A stretch of 64,000 nt of DNA from Candidatus Manganitrophaceae bacterium. Its GTDB lineage: Bacteria; Nitrospirota; Nitrospiria; SBBL01; Manganitrophaceae. Under the pieces are notes generated by a model. The model searched no databases. It was not told the DNA's origin and saw nothing but the letters and a program-made list of their open reading frames with translations. Below, piece by piece: positions 52,494-61,139 of the stretch (its first letter is position 1; each line of letters opens with the position of its first letter). The position numbers and the translations under genes are program-made. The stretch lies in contig JACQEZ010000009.1 in NCBI GenBank assembly GCA_016200325.1, positions 1 through 64,000 of the forward strand. The letters run 5' to 3'.

Positions 52494-52597
52494 AGGAAAT
52501 TCTTGCCGAGGAGGACTATGCCGTCGCATCCCATCGGAAGGGATTGGGCGAGAAAGTATCGCCTACCGGATCAGGTCCTTCGTGCTGCTGTGCATAG
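52472..52597 (+). pseudogene. C-terminal fragment of an HMA/CopZ-like chaperone
   Basis: Immediately after the broken oxidase, in another frame, ATIQRMKEILAEEDYAVASH followed by GPSCCCA and a TAG matches the last strand, helix and Cys-rich tail of a CopZ-like protein. It resembles the end of the copZ-like gene at 36729 (REALAGINYPVA, then CSCCGA). A deletion joined the two genes, removing most of each. Confidence 0.75.
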
Positions 52598-52606
52598 GTT
52601 AATCCT

Positions 52607-52642
52607 GAGCCCGGCCGATAGTTGTTAATATCGGCCGGGCTC
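52607..52642 (+). terminator. Terminator-like hairpin ending the copper/metabolic operon
   Basis: GAGCCCGGCCGATA (52607-52620) and TATCGGCCGGGCTC (52629-52642) are perfect 14-bp arms around an 8-base loop, nine bases after the HMA fragment stop codon. No T run follows. It marks the end of the long plus-strand operon. Confidence 0.65.
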
Positions 52643-52790
52643 CTCAGCGTAAGCACGAAATAAAAAGGCTGTCAGCTAAATGCACTCCCTCTTCAGTACC
52701 AATCCAATAGATCTGTAGGTCTGGTGATTTTTCCAGATAGCGAGGACTATACCAAATCTAAAAGTAAGAAGTTTCTTAGATGCAATGGAC

Positions 52791-52819
52791 TTGACATTGA
52801 ATTGTTGAACCTGTACGCT
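52791..52819 (+). promoter_or_regulatory. Sigma-70 promoter before the CusCBA region
   Basis: A perfect TTGACA (52791-52796) is followed after 17 bp by TACGCT (52814-52819). Transcription would begin near 52826, just upstream of the start at 52844. The standard spacing, not 19-20 bp, argues against MerR-type control. Confidence 0.6.
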
Positions 52820-52843
52820 TCTCATAAGAACTTGAGTGAACCT

Positions 52844-53218
52844 ATGTTCCATAGAAAAAATATAAAACTGCTGGTTCTCATCACTCTGGCAGCCTCCTTT
52901 CTCACCCTTTCGTTAGCCAACGCCTGTATGGTCCCGGATTGGGCTCCGAAAGCGGAAGATTGCTGCACCATTCCTTGCCGGAATGTCTCCTCGCCCGAGC
53001 TGGCCAAGAGCTTCTGTCAGCTCTCGACGCTGCAAGGCTCACTGCATGGCGGGCCGCAACTTCCCGCGCCGGCCATTCTTGTGGAAGATGGGCTTGCTTT
53101 AATCGTCCAATGTCTTAAGGACCCTCCTCCTATTTTTTCATCAATATTTGACCCGGATCATCCCTTGCAACAACCTCATGGGGATCTCATTATCCTCCAC
53201 CGCACCCTTCTGATTTAA
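52844..53218 (+). CDS. Secreted cysteine-rich small protein of metal-resistance locus
   Basis: A 124-residue protein with a signal peptide (LLVLITLAASFLTLSLANA). The first part of the mature chain is Cys-rich: ACMVPDWAPKAEDCCTIPC and later SFCQLS. The rest is Pro-rich. The early cysteines could bind Cu or form disulfides. The gene opens the CusCBA region behind a good promoter. The start at 52844 gives a normal signal; the longer upstream frame runs through the promoter. The family is not recognised. Confidence 0.6.
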   Translation: MFHRKNIKLLVLITLAASFLTLSLANACMVPDWAPKAEDCCTIPCRNVSSPELAKSFCQLSTLQGSLHGGPQLPAPAILVEDGLALIVQCLKDPPPIFSSIFDPDHPLQQPHGDLIILHRTLLI

Positions 53219-53326
53219 ATCGATCCACTCCAAGCACATTAGCTGGTAATTGCCTTTCTAAAAAATCTTAAGAAGGCGATTGCTCGTCTCTATTTCTTAG
53301 CCACATAAAATAACTGGAGTGGTCCG

Positions 53327-54577
53327 ATGAAACGACTTCTCTTGCTCTTTATCTTTTTCTTTAACGCCATTGAACCGTCAATCGCCGCTCCCGCTGCCAT
53401 AGAAAGTGCCCCGATGCTGGTTTTGGAGGACATCCTCCGGGAAGTGGCCGATAAGAACCCGGAGATCCTGGCAGCGGAAAAGCGGGAGCGCGCAGCCGAA
53501 GAGCGCATTCCACAAGCGCGCGCTTTTGACGATCCCCAGATCGGCGTGATGCAATGGTCGATTCCTTCCAATTTCAATCTCGGGAAGGCCGATGAGACTT
53601 GGTACACCCTCTCTCAAAGTTTTCCCTTCTTCGGAAAACGGGCGCTTCGCGGCAGCGTGGCCGGCCTAGAGCGGACGATGGCGGGCGAAGAGGCGCGCGG
53701 CGTCCGCCTTAAAATACTACGAGAATCAAAGCAGGCGTATTACGATCTCTTCTTCGCTCACAAGGCGCTTGAAATTCATCATACTCAGGTTGAGCTGGCC
53801 CGAAAGTTCTCCCAAATCGCCCAGGAGAAGTTTGCCGTCGGAGCGGTCGGCCAGCAAGACATCCTGCGTGCTCAGGTTGAATTGCTCGATCTCTCCAACG
53901 CGCTGGTCACGTTAGAACAGGAGCGGGAGACGGCGGAGGCGCGGCTCAACACCCTCCTGAATCGACCTTCCGACGCGCCGCTCGGTCTCCCTCAACCCCC
54001 GACGATCCCGGCGGTTGAGCCTTCAGTGGAGATGCTGCAGCGCGAAGCGGAGGAAGCCCGCCCTGAGAATCGGATGCACGCGCTGGCGATTCGCCGCGGA
54101 GAAGAATCGATCAAATTGGCCCGCCGCGATCTTTTTCCCGATGTGATGGCGGAGGTGGCCTATTGGGACGTTCATGACGGTCCGAACCGCTGGATGGCCT
54201 CGGTCAAAATCAATCTCCCCTGGATCAACAAGAAAAAATACGACGCCCGCATCCGGGAGAACGAAGCCGAGCAGTCCCGCGCCGAAGCCGCCCATCAAGC
54301 GGCGATCAATGAGACCGCCCTTCGAGTCAAAGAAGTTCTTGTCCGGTTCCAATCATCGCGGCGTCTGGCCCGGCTTTACGAGAGCGGCATCCTGCCGCTG
54401 GCGGAGCAGTCGCTGGAGGCGGCCACGATCGGATATCAGACGAAGAAGAACGATTTCCTCACTCTCATTGACGCGCAAAAGAACCTGAAGGAGTTGGAGC
54501 TGACCTACTTTCGCTCCTTGGTCGATGTGAATAAAAACGCAGCCGAGCTGGAAGAGCTGGTTGGAAGAGGATTTTAA
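53327..54577 (+). CDS. cusC: CusC-like outer-membrane factor (TolC family)
   Basis: The 416-residue protein has a signal peptide and the twofold repeated helical TolC/OEP pattern: LEDILREVADKNPEILAAEKR and ALEIHHTQVELARKFSQIA, then IRENEAEQSRAEAAHQAAI. It forms the outer-membrane channel for the RND pump. TGGAGTGGTCC precedes the ATG. It is the first of three cus genes, 26 bp before cusB. Confidence 0.92.
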   Translation: MKRLLLLFIFFFNAIEPSIAAPAAIESAPMLVLEDILREVADKNPEILAAEKRERAAEERIPQARAFDDPQIGVMQWSIPSNFNLGKADETWYTLSQSFPFFGKRALRGSVAGLERTMAGEEARGVRLKILRESKQAYYDLFFAHKALEIHHTQVELARKFSQIAQEKFAVGAVGQQDILRAQVELLDLSNALVTLEQERETAEARLNTLLNRPSDAPLGLPQPPTIPAVEPSVEMLQREAEEARPENRMHALAIRRGEESIKLARRDLFPDVMAEVAYWDVHDGPNRWMASVKINLPWINKKKYDARIRENEAEQSRAEAAHQAAINETALRVKEVLVRFQSSRRLARLYESGILPLAEQSLEAATIGYQTKKNDFLTLIDAQKNLKELELTYFRSLVDVNKNAAELEELVGRGF

Positions 54578-54603
54578 CTTTACAAAATAAGGAGGATACA
54601 AAA

Positions 54604-56247
54604 ATGAGAGCATTACAAAAGTTGGGTAGAACCAGAAAGATCGTGCTCCTGCTGGCGATTATTGCCATCGCAGCTTTATTGGTCTCGCAAATGACGAAGA
54701 ATCAAGCGCTCGGAGGGACGGAAACAGAGCGGGCAATGAAGGAGATGGATGGGATGCCTAGCATGGAAGGGATGAAGATGGGCGTCAATGAAACCGGCCA
54801 GGCGTCGACGATGCTTACGCCGGAGAAGAAGCAACGGATCGGCGTTAAAGTGGCCGAAGTTCAGGAGAAAGAGGTGGAGAAAGGAATCCGGGCCGTAGGC
54901 CGCGTGGCTTACGATGAACGGAAGCTCGCTCGGATTAATTTGAAGGTAGACGGTTGGATCCAGGACCTCTTCATTAATTTCACTGGACAAGTGGTGAAAA
55001 AGGGAGAACCGCTCCTGACCCTTTATTCTCCCGATCTGCTTACAACGCAGCAGGAGTACCTGTTGGCGAAAAGAAGCCAGGCAAAACTTGTGGCCAGTTC
55101 GGTCGCCGAAGTACGGGAGACTGGAGACGTCCTCCTTTCTTCGACGCGAAGAAGGCTTCTTTTGTCCGGAATCACCGAGAGGCAGATTCAGGAATTGGAG
55201 AAGCGAGGCGAGCCGCAGACGGCCATCGTGATCACCTCGCCAATCAACGGCGTTGTCACCAAAAGGGAGGGAACCCAAGGGATGCGGGTCACACCGGAGA
55301 TGACCCTTTACGAGATCGCCGATTTGTCCACCGTCTGGGTCGTTGCGGAGGTCTACGAATCCGATCTTGCATACGTGAAAGAAAGCCAGGAAGCCGCCGT
55401 CACCGTCGACGCTTACCCCGGCGAGATGTTTCGCGGGAAGGTGGCCTACATCGATCCCTTTCTCAATCCCCAAACCCGGACCGTTCGGGTCCGGCTGGAG
55501 CTTCCCAATCCGGGTTTTAAACTCAAGCCGGAGATGTTCGCCCAGGTGGAGCTGAAGGCTTTACTCGGAAAGGGCCTTTTGATTCCGGAGTCGGCGGTGC
55601 TCGACTCCGGCCTGCGTAAAATCGCCTTCATTGACAAAGGGATGGAGACGTATGAACCGAAGGAGATTAAAGCGAGCCGGATCGACGGTCAATACCTCGT
55701 TCAGGAGGGACTCTCGGTGAGAGACAAAATCGTCACCTCGGCCAATTTCTTGATCGACTCCGAGAGCAAGTTGATGGCTTCGTCCAACATGATGGGGGCG
55801 CTCGGGATGGCCGGCATCAAGATGGAGCAGGCACAGATGGGTGAGATGGATATGAAAGGGATGGAAGGAATGAAAGGGATGGAGGGGAAGAAAACCCCTG
55901 CAGGACCGCAGACTAAGAAAGCGGGAGGTCTCTCTCTGACCCTGTCAACGGAGCCGGCGCCCCCGAAAGACGGCGAGAACCTCGTCCGGCTGAAAATCGT
56001 CGATGCTTCCGGAAAACCGGTTGAAAACGCCAAGGTCGTCTTTTCCTACACGATGGCCATGCCTGGAATGAAGTCGGTGAAAGTTCCGGCCTCATTCAAG
56101 AACGGTCAGTATGAGGGGAAGGTCAAATTCGGTATGGCAGGAACGTGGGAGGTGACCGCCCTTATTACCCCACCTGGCAAACCGGAACTTCAGGAAAAAT
56201 TCACCTTGGAAGCGGGCGATGGAATGGAAGGAATGCCGGGAATGTAA
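54604..56247 (+). CDS. cusB: CusB-like adaptor with C-terminal YtkA/FixH-like domain
   Basis: A 547-residue membrane-fusion protein. An N-terminal anchor precedes a Met-rich segment (MKEMDGMPSMEGMKMG), then the hairpin-lipoyl-beta-barrel core (INLKVDGWIQDLFINFTG). A second Met-rich linker (MDMKGMEGMKGMEG) joins a C-terminal domain (LKIVDASGKPVENAKVVFSY, FKNGQYEGKVKFGMAGTWEV) of the YtkA/FixH type. The methionines fit Cu(I)/Ag(I) capture. The fused domain is absent from E. coli CusB. Confidence 0.92.
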   Translation: MRALQKLGRTRKIVLLLAIIAIAALLVSQMTKNQALGGTETERAMKEMDGMPSMEGMKMGVNETGQASTMLTPEKKQRIGVKVAEVQEKEVEKGIRAVGRVAYDERKLARINLKVDGWIQDLFINFTGQVVKKGEPLLTLYSPDLLTTQQEYLLAKRSQAKLVASSVAEVRETGDVLLSSTRRRLLLSGITERQIQELEKRGEPQTAIVITSPINGVVTKREGTQGMRVTPEMTLYEIADLSTVWVVAEVYESDLAYVKESQEAAVTVDAYPGEMFRGKVAYIDPFLNPQTRTVRVRLELPNPGFKLKPEMFAQVELKALLGKGLLIPESAVLDSGLRKIAFIDKGMETYEPKEIKASRIDGQYLVQEGLSVRDKIVTSANFLIDSESKLMASSNMMGALGMAGIKMEQAQMGEMDMKGMEGMKGMEGKKTPAGPQTKKAGGLSLTLSTEPAPPKDGENLVRLKIVDASGKPVENAKVVFSYTMAMPGMKSVKVPASFKNGQYEGKVKFGMAGTWEVTALITPPGKPELQEKFTLEAGDGMEGMPGM

Positions 56248-56302
56248 TGCTAATCGGGGCGGGGTAGACCCGCCCCGATTACGAAACTGATTGGAGTTTC
56301 AC

Positions 56303-59300
56303 ATGATTGAAAAAATCATCGATTATTCTGCCCGGAATAAATTTTTAATCATCACAATCACCTTTTTTCTGGTCGCCTGGGCGGTCTGGGCGATGCGGAA
56401 TGTTCCCCTCGACGCCATTCCGGATCTTTCGGATGCGCAGGTCATCGTCTTCACAGAATGGCCGGGCCGAAGCCCGACCCTCATTGAAGATCAGATCACT
56501 TATCCGGTGATCACCTCGCTCATCTCCGCGCCGAAGGTAAAGTATGTCCGTGGCCAGTCGATGCTGGGGCTCTCCTACGTCTACGTCATATTCGAAGACG
56601 GCACCGATATCTACTGGGCTCGAAGCCGGGTCCTGGAATACATGCAAGGGGTCTCTCAAAAATTGCCGGAAGGAGTGACCCCCACGCTCGGTCCGGATGC
56701 GACCGGCGTCGGATGGGTTTATCAGTACGCCTTGGTGGATGAATCGGGAAAGCACGATCTGGCGGAGCTTCGGACCCTTCAGGACTGGTCTCTGCGCTAC
56801 TGGCTTCAATCGGTGCCCGGGGTCGCGGAGGTCGCCTCGGTCGGCGGCTTCGTTAAGCAGTACCAGGTCAATATCGATCCGAATAAGCTGGCGGCCTACC
56901 CTATCCCGCTCAATCATGTCGTCATGGCGATCCGCGCGAGCAACAACGACGTCGGAGGGCGGGTTATCGAGCAGGCAGGCCGGGAATATGTCATCCGGGG
57001 GCAGGGCTATATCCAGTCGACCGAGGATATTCGCATCATCCCGATCGGAACCGACGAGAAGGGTACACCGATCCGAGTGGAAGATGTCGCGAATGTGACG
57101 ATTGGTCCCGACATTCGGCGGGGGGTGGCGGAGTTGGATGGAAAAGGAGAGGTGGTCGGCGGGGTCGTCGTCATGCGTTACGGCGAAAATGCGCTGAACG
57201 TGATCAACCGGGTGAAGGAAAAGATCAAGGCGATCGGACCCTCGTTGCCGGAAGGGGTCAAAATTGTCCCCACCTATGATCGATCCGATCTGATCGAACG
57301 GGCAATCGACACGCTTAAACATACCTTAACAGAGGAGCTGCTCATTGTCAGCGGGGTCATTCTGATCTTCCTTTGGCATATCCCCAGCGCCATGATTCCG
57401 ATCGTGACGATTCCGATTGCGGTAATCCTCTCTTTTATTCCGATGTACTATTCGGGCCTGACCTCGAATATCATGTCGCTGGCCGGCATTGCCATTTCCA
57501 TCGGTGTTCTGGTGGATGGCGCCATCGTGGAGGTGGAGAATGCCTACAAAAAGCTGGAACATTGGCAATCGACGGGAAGGGTCGGCGACTACCATGAGGT
57601 GCGGCTCAATGCGCTGAAGGAGGTGGGGCCTTCGGTCTTTTTCTCGCTGCTCGTTATCGCCGTAGCCTTTATTCCGATCTTCACCTTACAAGCGCAGGAG
57701 GGCCGTCTCTTTAAGCCGCTCGCCTTTACCAAAAATCTGGCGATGGCAATCGCGGCCGTGCTAGCCATCACGCTCGATCCCGCGATGCGGATGCTCTTCA
57801 CCCGGATGGATCCTTTTACTTTTCGACCCAAATGGCTCTCCTGGATCGGTAATCATGCCTTGGTTGGAAAGTACTACGCTGAAGAAAAGCATCCAATCAG
57901 CCGGCCGCTCCAGCGGATTTATCATCCTGTGCTCGAATTCATGCTTCGGCACCGTTGGCCGGTGGTGATTTCGGCCGTTTTGATCGTTCTTCTCACTATT
58001 CCCGTTTATCTTCGCCTCGGCTCAGAGTTTATGCCTCCTTTGAACGAAGGGACGATCCTTTATATGCCGACCACCCTCCCTGGGATTTCAATCACCGAAG
58101 CAACGCGGATTTTAAAGATCCAGGATCAGATGTTAAAGGAATTTCCGGAGGTGGAGCGGGTCTTCGGGAAGATCGGCGAGGCGAAGAGTGCCACCGACCC
58201 TGCGCCGCTGAACATGGGAGAGACGGTCATCACTTTAAAACCGAAGGACCAATGGCGGCCTGGAATGACCTGGGAAAAGCTGATCGCCGAGATGGACAAG
58301 AAGCTGAAGTTCCCCGGCGTCCCGAACATCTGGTGGATGCCGATCCAGACCCGGACTGAAATGCTCGCCACCGGCATTCGAAGCAATATCGGGATCAAAA
58401 TTTTAGGGGCCGATTTAAATGAGATCGAGAAGATCGGGCAACAGATCGAAGGGGTGATGGCCAAGATTCCGGATACGCGATCTTCTTTCTTCGAGCGGGT
58501 GACAGGCGGCTATTACCTCGATTTCGTGATCGACCGGAAGGCGGCTTCTCGTTATGGGCTTCGGGTTGAAGAGATTCAGGAGATCATTGAAACGGCGATT
58601 GGAGGGAAAAATATCTCGCAAACCGTGGAAGGCCGGGAGCGCTACCCGATCAACGTTCGCTACGCGCGCGAATACCGGGATGATATCGAAAAGTTAAAGC
58701 GTGTTCTCGTGCCGACTCCCGCCGGAGCGCAAATTCCGATGGCTCAGCTGGCTGAGATCAAATATACCGAAGGCCCTCCGATGGTGAAGGATGAGAGCGC
58801 CATGCTGGCGGGGGTGGTCTTTGTCGATACCACGAGGTCTGATATGGGGGGCTATGCCAAAGAGGCTCAGAGAATCGTTGCGGAGAAGGTCAAGCTTCCA
58901 GCAGGATACTCATTGGTCTGGGCCGGCCAATATGAATATCTTCTGCGGGCCAAAGAGCATCTGAAAATTGTTTTGCCGCTCACCTTTTTTATTATCTTTC
59001 TTCTCCTTTACCTGAACACCGGTTCTGCGGTAAAGACCCTGATCGTCTTTCTCGCCGTTCCCTTTTCAGCGGTCGGCGCCATTCTGTTTTTATACTTCCT
59101 CGGTTACAACATGAGCATCGGGGTCTGGGTCGGACTGATCGCCTTGATGGGGCTCGATGCCGAAACCGGTGTCTTCATGCTCCTTTATCTCGACCTTGCT
59201 TATGAGGAGCGGCTAAGGAACGGAACAATGCGAACCATACGGGACTTAAAAGAAGCCATCATTGAGGGCGCGGTCCATCGACTTCGGCCGAAAGTGATGA

Positions 59301-59575
59301 CGGTCAGCGTCATGTTTATGGGTCTGGTTCCGATCATGTGGTCGGCTGGCGCCGGCGCCGATCTGATGCGGCGGATTGCAGCGCCAATGATCGGCGGCAT
59401 TTTCACTTCATTCATCATGGAGCTGCTGATCTATCCTGTCATTTACGAGATCTGGCGGGAGCGCGGGTTAAGAAGAACGACGTTTGAAAAGGACGCAAAT
59501 GTAGAACCTGTGTCGGTTTTGCTCTCAGATGAGAGGAGTATTCATGAAACAGACCGAAAAGAAGAACCCCGATAA
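56303..59575 (+). CDS. cusA: CusA-like heavy-metal RND transporter
   Basis: The 1090-residue inner-membrane pump has 12 predicted membrane segments and two large periplasmic loops. SISIGVLVDGAIVEVEN-type sequence (here AISIGVLVDGAIVEVENA) and NTGSAVKTLIVFLAVPFS are conserved HME-RND blocks. In CusA proteins three methionines bind Cu(I)/Ag(I) in the periplasmic cleft; Met-rich candidates are present, but positions need alignment. ATG 56303 has GGAG; TTG 56291 is an alternative. It completes the tripartite pump. Confidence 0.95.
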   Translation: MIEKIIDYSARNKFLIITITFFLVAWAVWAMRNVPLDAIPDLSDAQVIVFTEWPGRSPTLIEDQITYPVITSLISAPKVKYVRGQSMLGLSYVYVIFEDGTDIYWARSRVLEYMQGVSQKLPEGVTPTLGPDATGVGWVYQYALVDESGKHDLAELRTLQDWSLRYWLQSVPGVAEVASVGGFVKQYQVNIDPNKLAAYPIPLNHVVMAIRASNNDVGGRVIEQAGREYVIRGQGYIQSTEDIRIIPIGTDEKGTPIRVEDVANVTIGPDIRRGVAELDGKGEVVGGVVVMRYGENALNVINRVKEKIKAIGPSLPEGVKIVPTYDRSDLIERAIDTLKHTLTEELLIVSGVILIFLWHIPSAMIPIVTIPIAVILSFIPMYYSGLTSNIMSLAGIAISIGVLVDGAIVEVENAYKKLEHWQSTGRVGDYHEVRLNALKEVGPSVFFSLLVIAVAFIPIFTLQAQEGRLFKPLAFTKNLAMAIAAVLAITLDPAMRMLFTRMDPFTFRPKWLSWIGNHALVGKYYAEEKHPISRPLQRIYHPVLEFMLRHRWPVVISAVLIVLLTIPVYLRLGSEFMPPLNEGTILYMPTTLPGISITEATRILKIQDQMLKEFPEVERVFGKIGEAKSATDPAPLNMGETVITLKPKDQWRPGMTWEKLIAEMDKKLKFPGVPNIWWMPIQTRTEMLATGIRSNIGIKILGADLNEIEKIGQQIEGVMAKIPDTRSSFFERVTGGYYLDFVIDRKAASRYGLRVEEIQEIIETAIGGKNISQTVEGRERYPINVRYAREYRDDIEKLKRVLVPTPAGAQIPMAQLAEIKYTEGPPMVKDESAMLAGVVFVDTTRSDMGGYAKEAQRIVAEKVKLPAGYSLVWAGQYEYLLRAKEHLKIVLPLTFFIIFLLLYLNTGSAVKTLIVFLAVPFSAVGAILFLYFLGYNMSIGVWVGLIALMGLDAETGVFMLLYLDLAYEERLRNGTMRTIRDLKEAIIEGAVHRLRPKVMTVSVMFMGLVPIMWSAGAGADLMRRIAAPMIGGIFTSFIMELLIYPVIYEIWRERGLRRTTFEKDANVEPVSVLLSDERSIHETDRKEEPR

Positions 59576-59591
59576 GCAGAAGGAAATATGA
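59544..59591 (+). CDS. Possible 15-codon coupling ORF
   Basis: A strong GAGAGGAGTATTC site precedes ATG 59544, opening a 15-codon frame (MKQTEKKNPDKQKEI) that overlaps the cusA end. Its TGA overlaps the ATG of the lipoprotein remnant at 59588. It may only serve to deliver ribosomes to the next gene, or may be what is left of a deleted gene. No function is claimed. Confidence 0.3.
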   Translation: MKQTEKKNPDKQKEI

Positions 59592-59931
59592 GGCCTTCGA
59601 TCATTTTGTTCCTTTTACTGGGCGTTTTGCCGTCTTGTACGTGCGGCAGCAGTACGAAGATTTTAACGTCCTACATCGGGAGCGGGAAGATTATGTTTTG
59701 ACCTTGTCACCTTCTTCCTCTGGTAGGGCGATCACCGACGCAAGGATCACCTTTCACTATTCCATGCACGGGATGCGCGGCGCCGAAAAAGGCGCGCTCA
59801 CCGACAATGGGAACTATGAGGTGGAGATCGATTTGATGATGGGAGGCGAGTGGACGATCTCCATCGAAATAGAACGACCTGGTATTAAGAAGATCCGGGA
59901 AAAATTTATCATCGATGCTGGGCCGTACTAG
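59588..59931 (+). pseudogene. YtkA/FixH-like lipoprotein with a frameshift
   Basis: ATG 59588, behind AGAAGGAAAT, opens a lipoprotein signal MRPSIILFLLLGVLPSC. The frame then runs into TGA near 59702. A second frame, entered at about 59638, reads VRQQYEDFNVLHREREDYVL and then a YtkA-like domain (GRAITDARITFHYSMHGM, GNYEVEIDLMMGGEWTIS) to 59931. A one-base loss near 59636-59640 would split one lipoprotein gene. The domain is related to the tail of the CusB-like adaptor. Sequencing error is possible. Confidence 0.65.
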
Positions 59932-59997
59932 CTCATAAGAGTGCTATCAAAACGAATGAATCGCTTATCCAGCGTGATTTCCCTGAATTAAAAAGAC

Positions 59998-60028
59998 TTG
60001 ACTCTATATCTAGGGAGAGGGTTTATAA
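59998..60028 (+). promoter_or_regulatory. MerR-type promoter/operator
   Basis: TTGACT (59998-60003) and TTATAA (60023-60028) are separated by 19 bp, the long spacing that MerR proteins correct by twisting DNA. The spacer has the imperfect dyad ACTCT and AGAGGGT typical of Zn/Cd/Pb or Hg-type MerR operators. It lies just upstream of the truncated merR-like gene, its probable former autoregulator. Confidence 0.6.
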
Positions 60029-60047
60029 AGAAGATGAGGGGAATGAA

Positions 60048-60150
60048 ATGAAAACGCTCTCGATCGGGCAGGCAGCAAAGGAGGCGGATGTAAATGTCCA
60101 GACCCTCCGCTATTATGAAAAGCGTGGGTTGATCCCGGCCCCTGCGAAGG
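60048..60150 (+). pseudogene. Truncated MerR-family regulator
   Basis: MKTLSIGQAAKEADVNVQTL followed by RYYEKRGLIPAPAK is the complete MerR helix-turn-helix start. After about residue 34 the homology ends, and the open frame continues to 60332 only as the antisense of a transporter gene. The wing, dimerisation helix and metal-binding loop are missing, so it cannot work as a MerR activator. It still has its promoter at 59998-60028. Confidence 0.8.
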
Positions 60151-60204
60151 GAATCCGGGATGCACCCCTGCTCAACCTGCAGCACCGATCCAAACGACGA
60201 GTGA

Positions 60205-60338
60205 AAAGAGGAATTGCCCACCAGGGCGACGCTACCGGCAAGGAGCCCGGCCGCAATGGAGACGATCCCTTCGATCAGGTTATACCCTACCGTGAAATAG
60301 GACAGCCGCAACGCTCTGCGCTGAAGTGCTGAATCCAT
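60205..60338 (-). pseudogene. Truncated CDF-type cation efflux transporter
   Basis: On the minus strand, ALRLSYFTVGYNLIEGIVSI and AAGLLAGSVALVG are the first two helices of a cation diffusion facilitator. Homology stops at about base 60205 and the frame goes on as the antisense of the MerR fragment. The later helices with the metal-binding HxxxD motifs are absent. It starts five bases downstream of the DUF1232 stop. Confidence 0.75.
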
Positions 60339-60342
60339 CCTA

Positions 60343-60540
60343 TCAACCTCCCTCTTTTTCCGCCGGCATTCTGCATTCCTCGATCGCCTCTCTGGGTATC
60401 ATTTTCAGAGCCACAAAGATAAGAGCCGGGACGATGATCATGTCGTAGAGGTGGCCGATCAGAGGAATAAAATCGGCAATGAGATCGAACGGAAAAAGGA
60501 GATAGCCAATAGAGCCGCTTCCGATGTCCGGATCGTTCAT
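60343..60540 (-). CDS. DUF1232/YkvA-type membrane protein
   Basis: A 65-residue protein. GYLLFPFDLIADFIPLIGHL, then YDMIIVPALIFVALKMIP, is the DUF1232 core with its YLLxPxDLIPDxIPxxG signature. It is shorter than usual because the N-terminal helix is missing. It lies 11 bp downstream of the DUF2231 gene and just upstream of the CDF fragment. No clear ribosome site. Confidence 0.75.
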   Translation of the reverse strand: MNDPDIGSGSIGYLLFPFDLIADFIPLIGHLYDMIIVPALIFVALKMIPREAIEECRMPAEKEGG

Positions 60541-60551
60541 GGATATCTATT

Positions 60552-61073
60552 TCAGTGGTTATCCTCATGAGTCGATTTCTCTGTCGCCGATTTCAGAACT
60601 TCGGGATTTATTCCTGTCCCGGACTCAAATACGAGCCGGCCGCCCCGATCAGCTCCCAGAGCGACTAGCGCCGACAAGACCGCCAGCCCCAGCAGGAGTC
60701 TCCAGCGGTGAGAAACCCAATTCTTTTTTTTGTTGATCCAGAGAAGATAACCCGTCAAAAGGATTCCTACAGCGGTAGAGGCGACCATCCAGTTCCGGTG
60801 AATGTGGATGAAATCATGGCCCGGCGCGTCATGCCCTCGCGGGTCGGTCGCCGCGACAATATTGGCGGCGATAAATCCGGTCGGAAGAGCGATCAAGGCC
60901 GAGAGTGTTCCCAAGTAAAGCATCCAGGTTGCAGCGAAATGGAATTTCTCATCACGCAAAACAGCAAGCACTTCCATCGCAAGCGCCCCCACAAAAAAAG
61001 CGATTGGAAAGTGGATCAGCAAAGGGTGGATATTTCCTCGGAGCGTAGCCATTCCTGGAAGCAGCGTTTCCAT
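60552..61073 (-). CDS. DUF2231 membrane protein
   Basis: A 173-residue protein with four hydrophobic segments. HPLLIHFPIAFFVGALAMEV is the DUF2231 signature, followed by TWMLYLGTLSALIALPTGFIA. His residues in the first segment and HIHRN could bind haem or metal, as proposed for this family. GGAGAGAAAA precedes the ATG. It lies downstream of copB on the same strand and is often found in copper-resistance clusters. Confidence 0.85.
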   Translation of the reverse strand: METLLPGMATLRGNIHPLLIHFPIAFFVGALAMEVLAVLRDEKFHFAATWMLYLGTLSALIALPTGFIAANIVAATDPRGHDAPGHDFIHIHRNWMVASTAVGILLTGYLLWINKKKNWVSHRWRLLLGLAVLSALVALGADRGGRLVFESGTGINPEVLKSATEKSTHEDNH

Positions 61074-61139
61074 TTTTCTCTCCTTATTGGTAACCGGATA
61101 CGTTCAACCTACCTGATGTTCATTCTATTTCCACAATTT

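Noticed and set aside
53240-53290. CGTCTC at 53285 as a third ECF -10 element before cusC
   Set aside because: No GTGTAA or AAC element lies at the 23-bp distance seen in the two copies before copZ.
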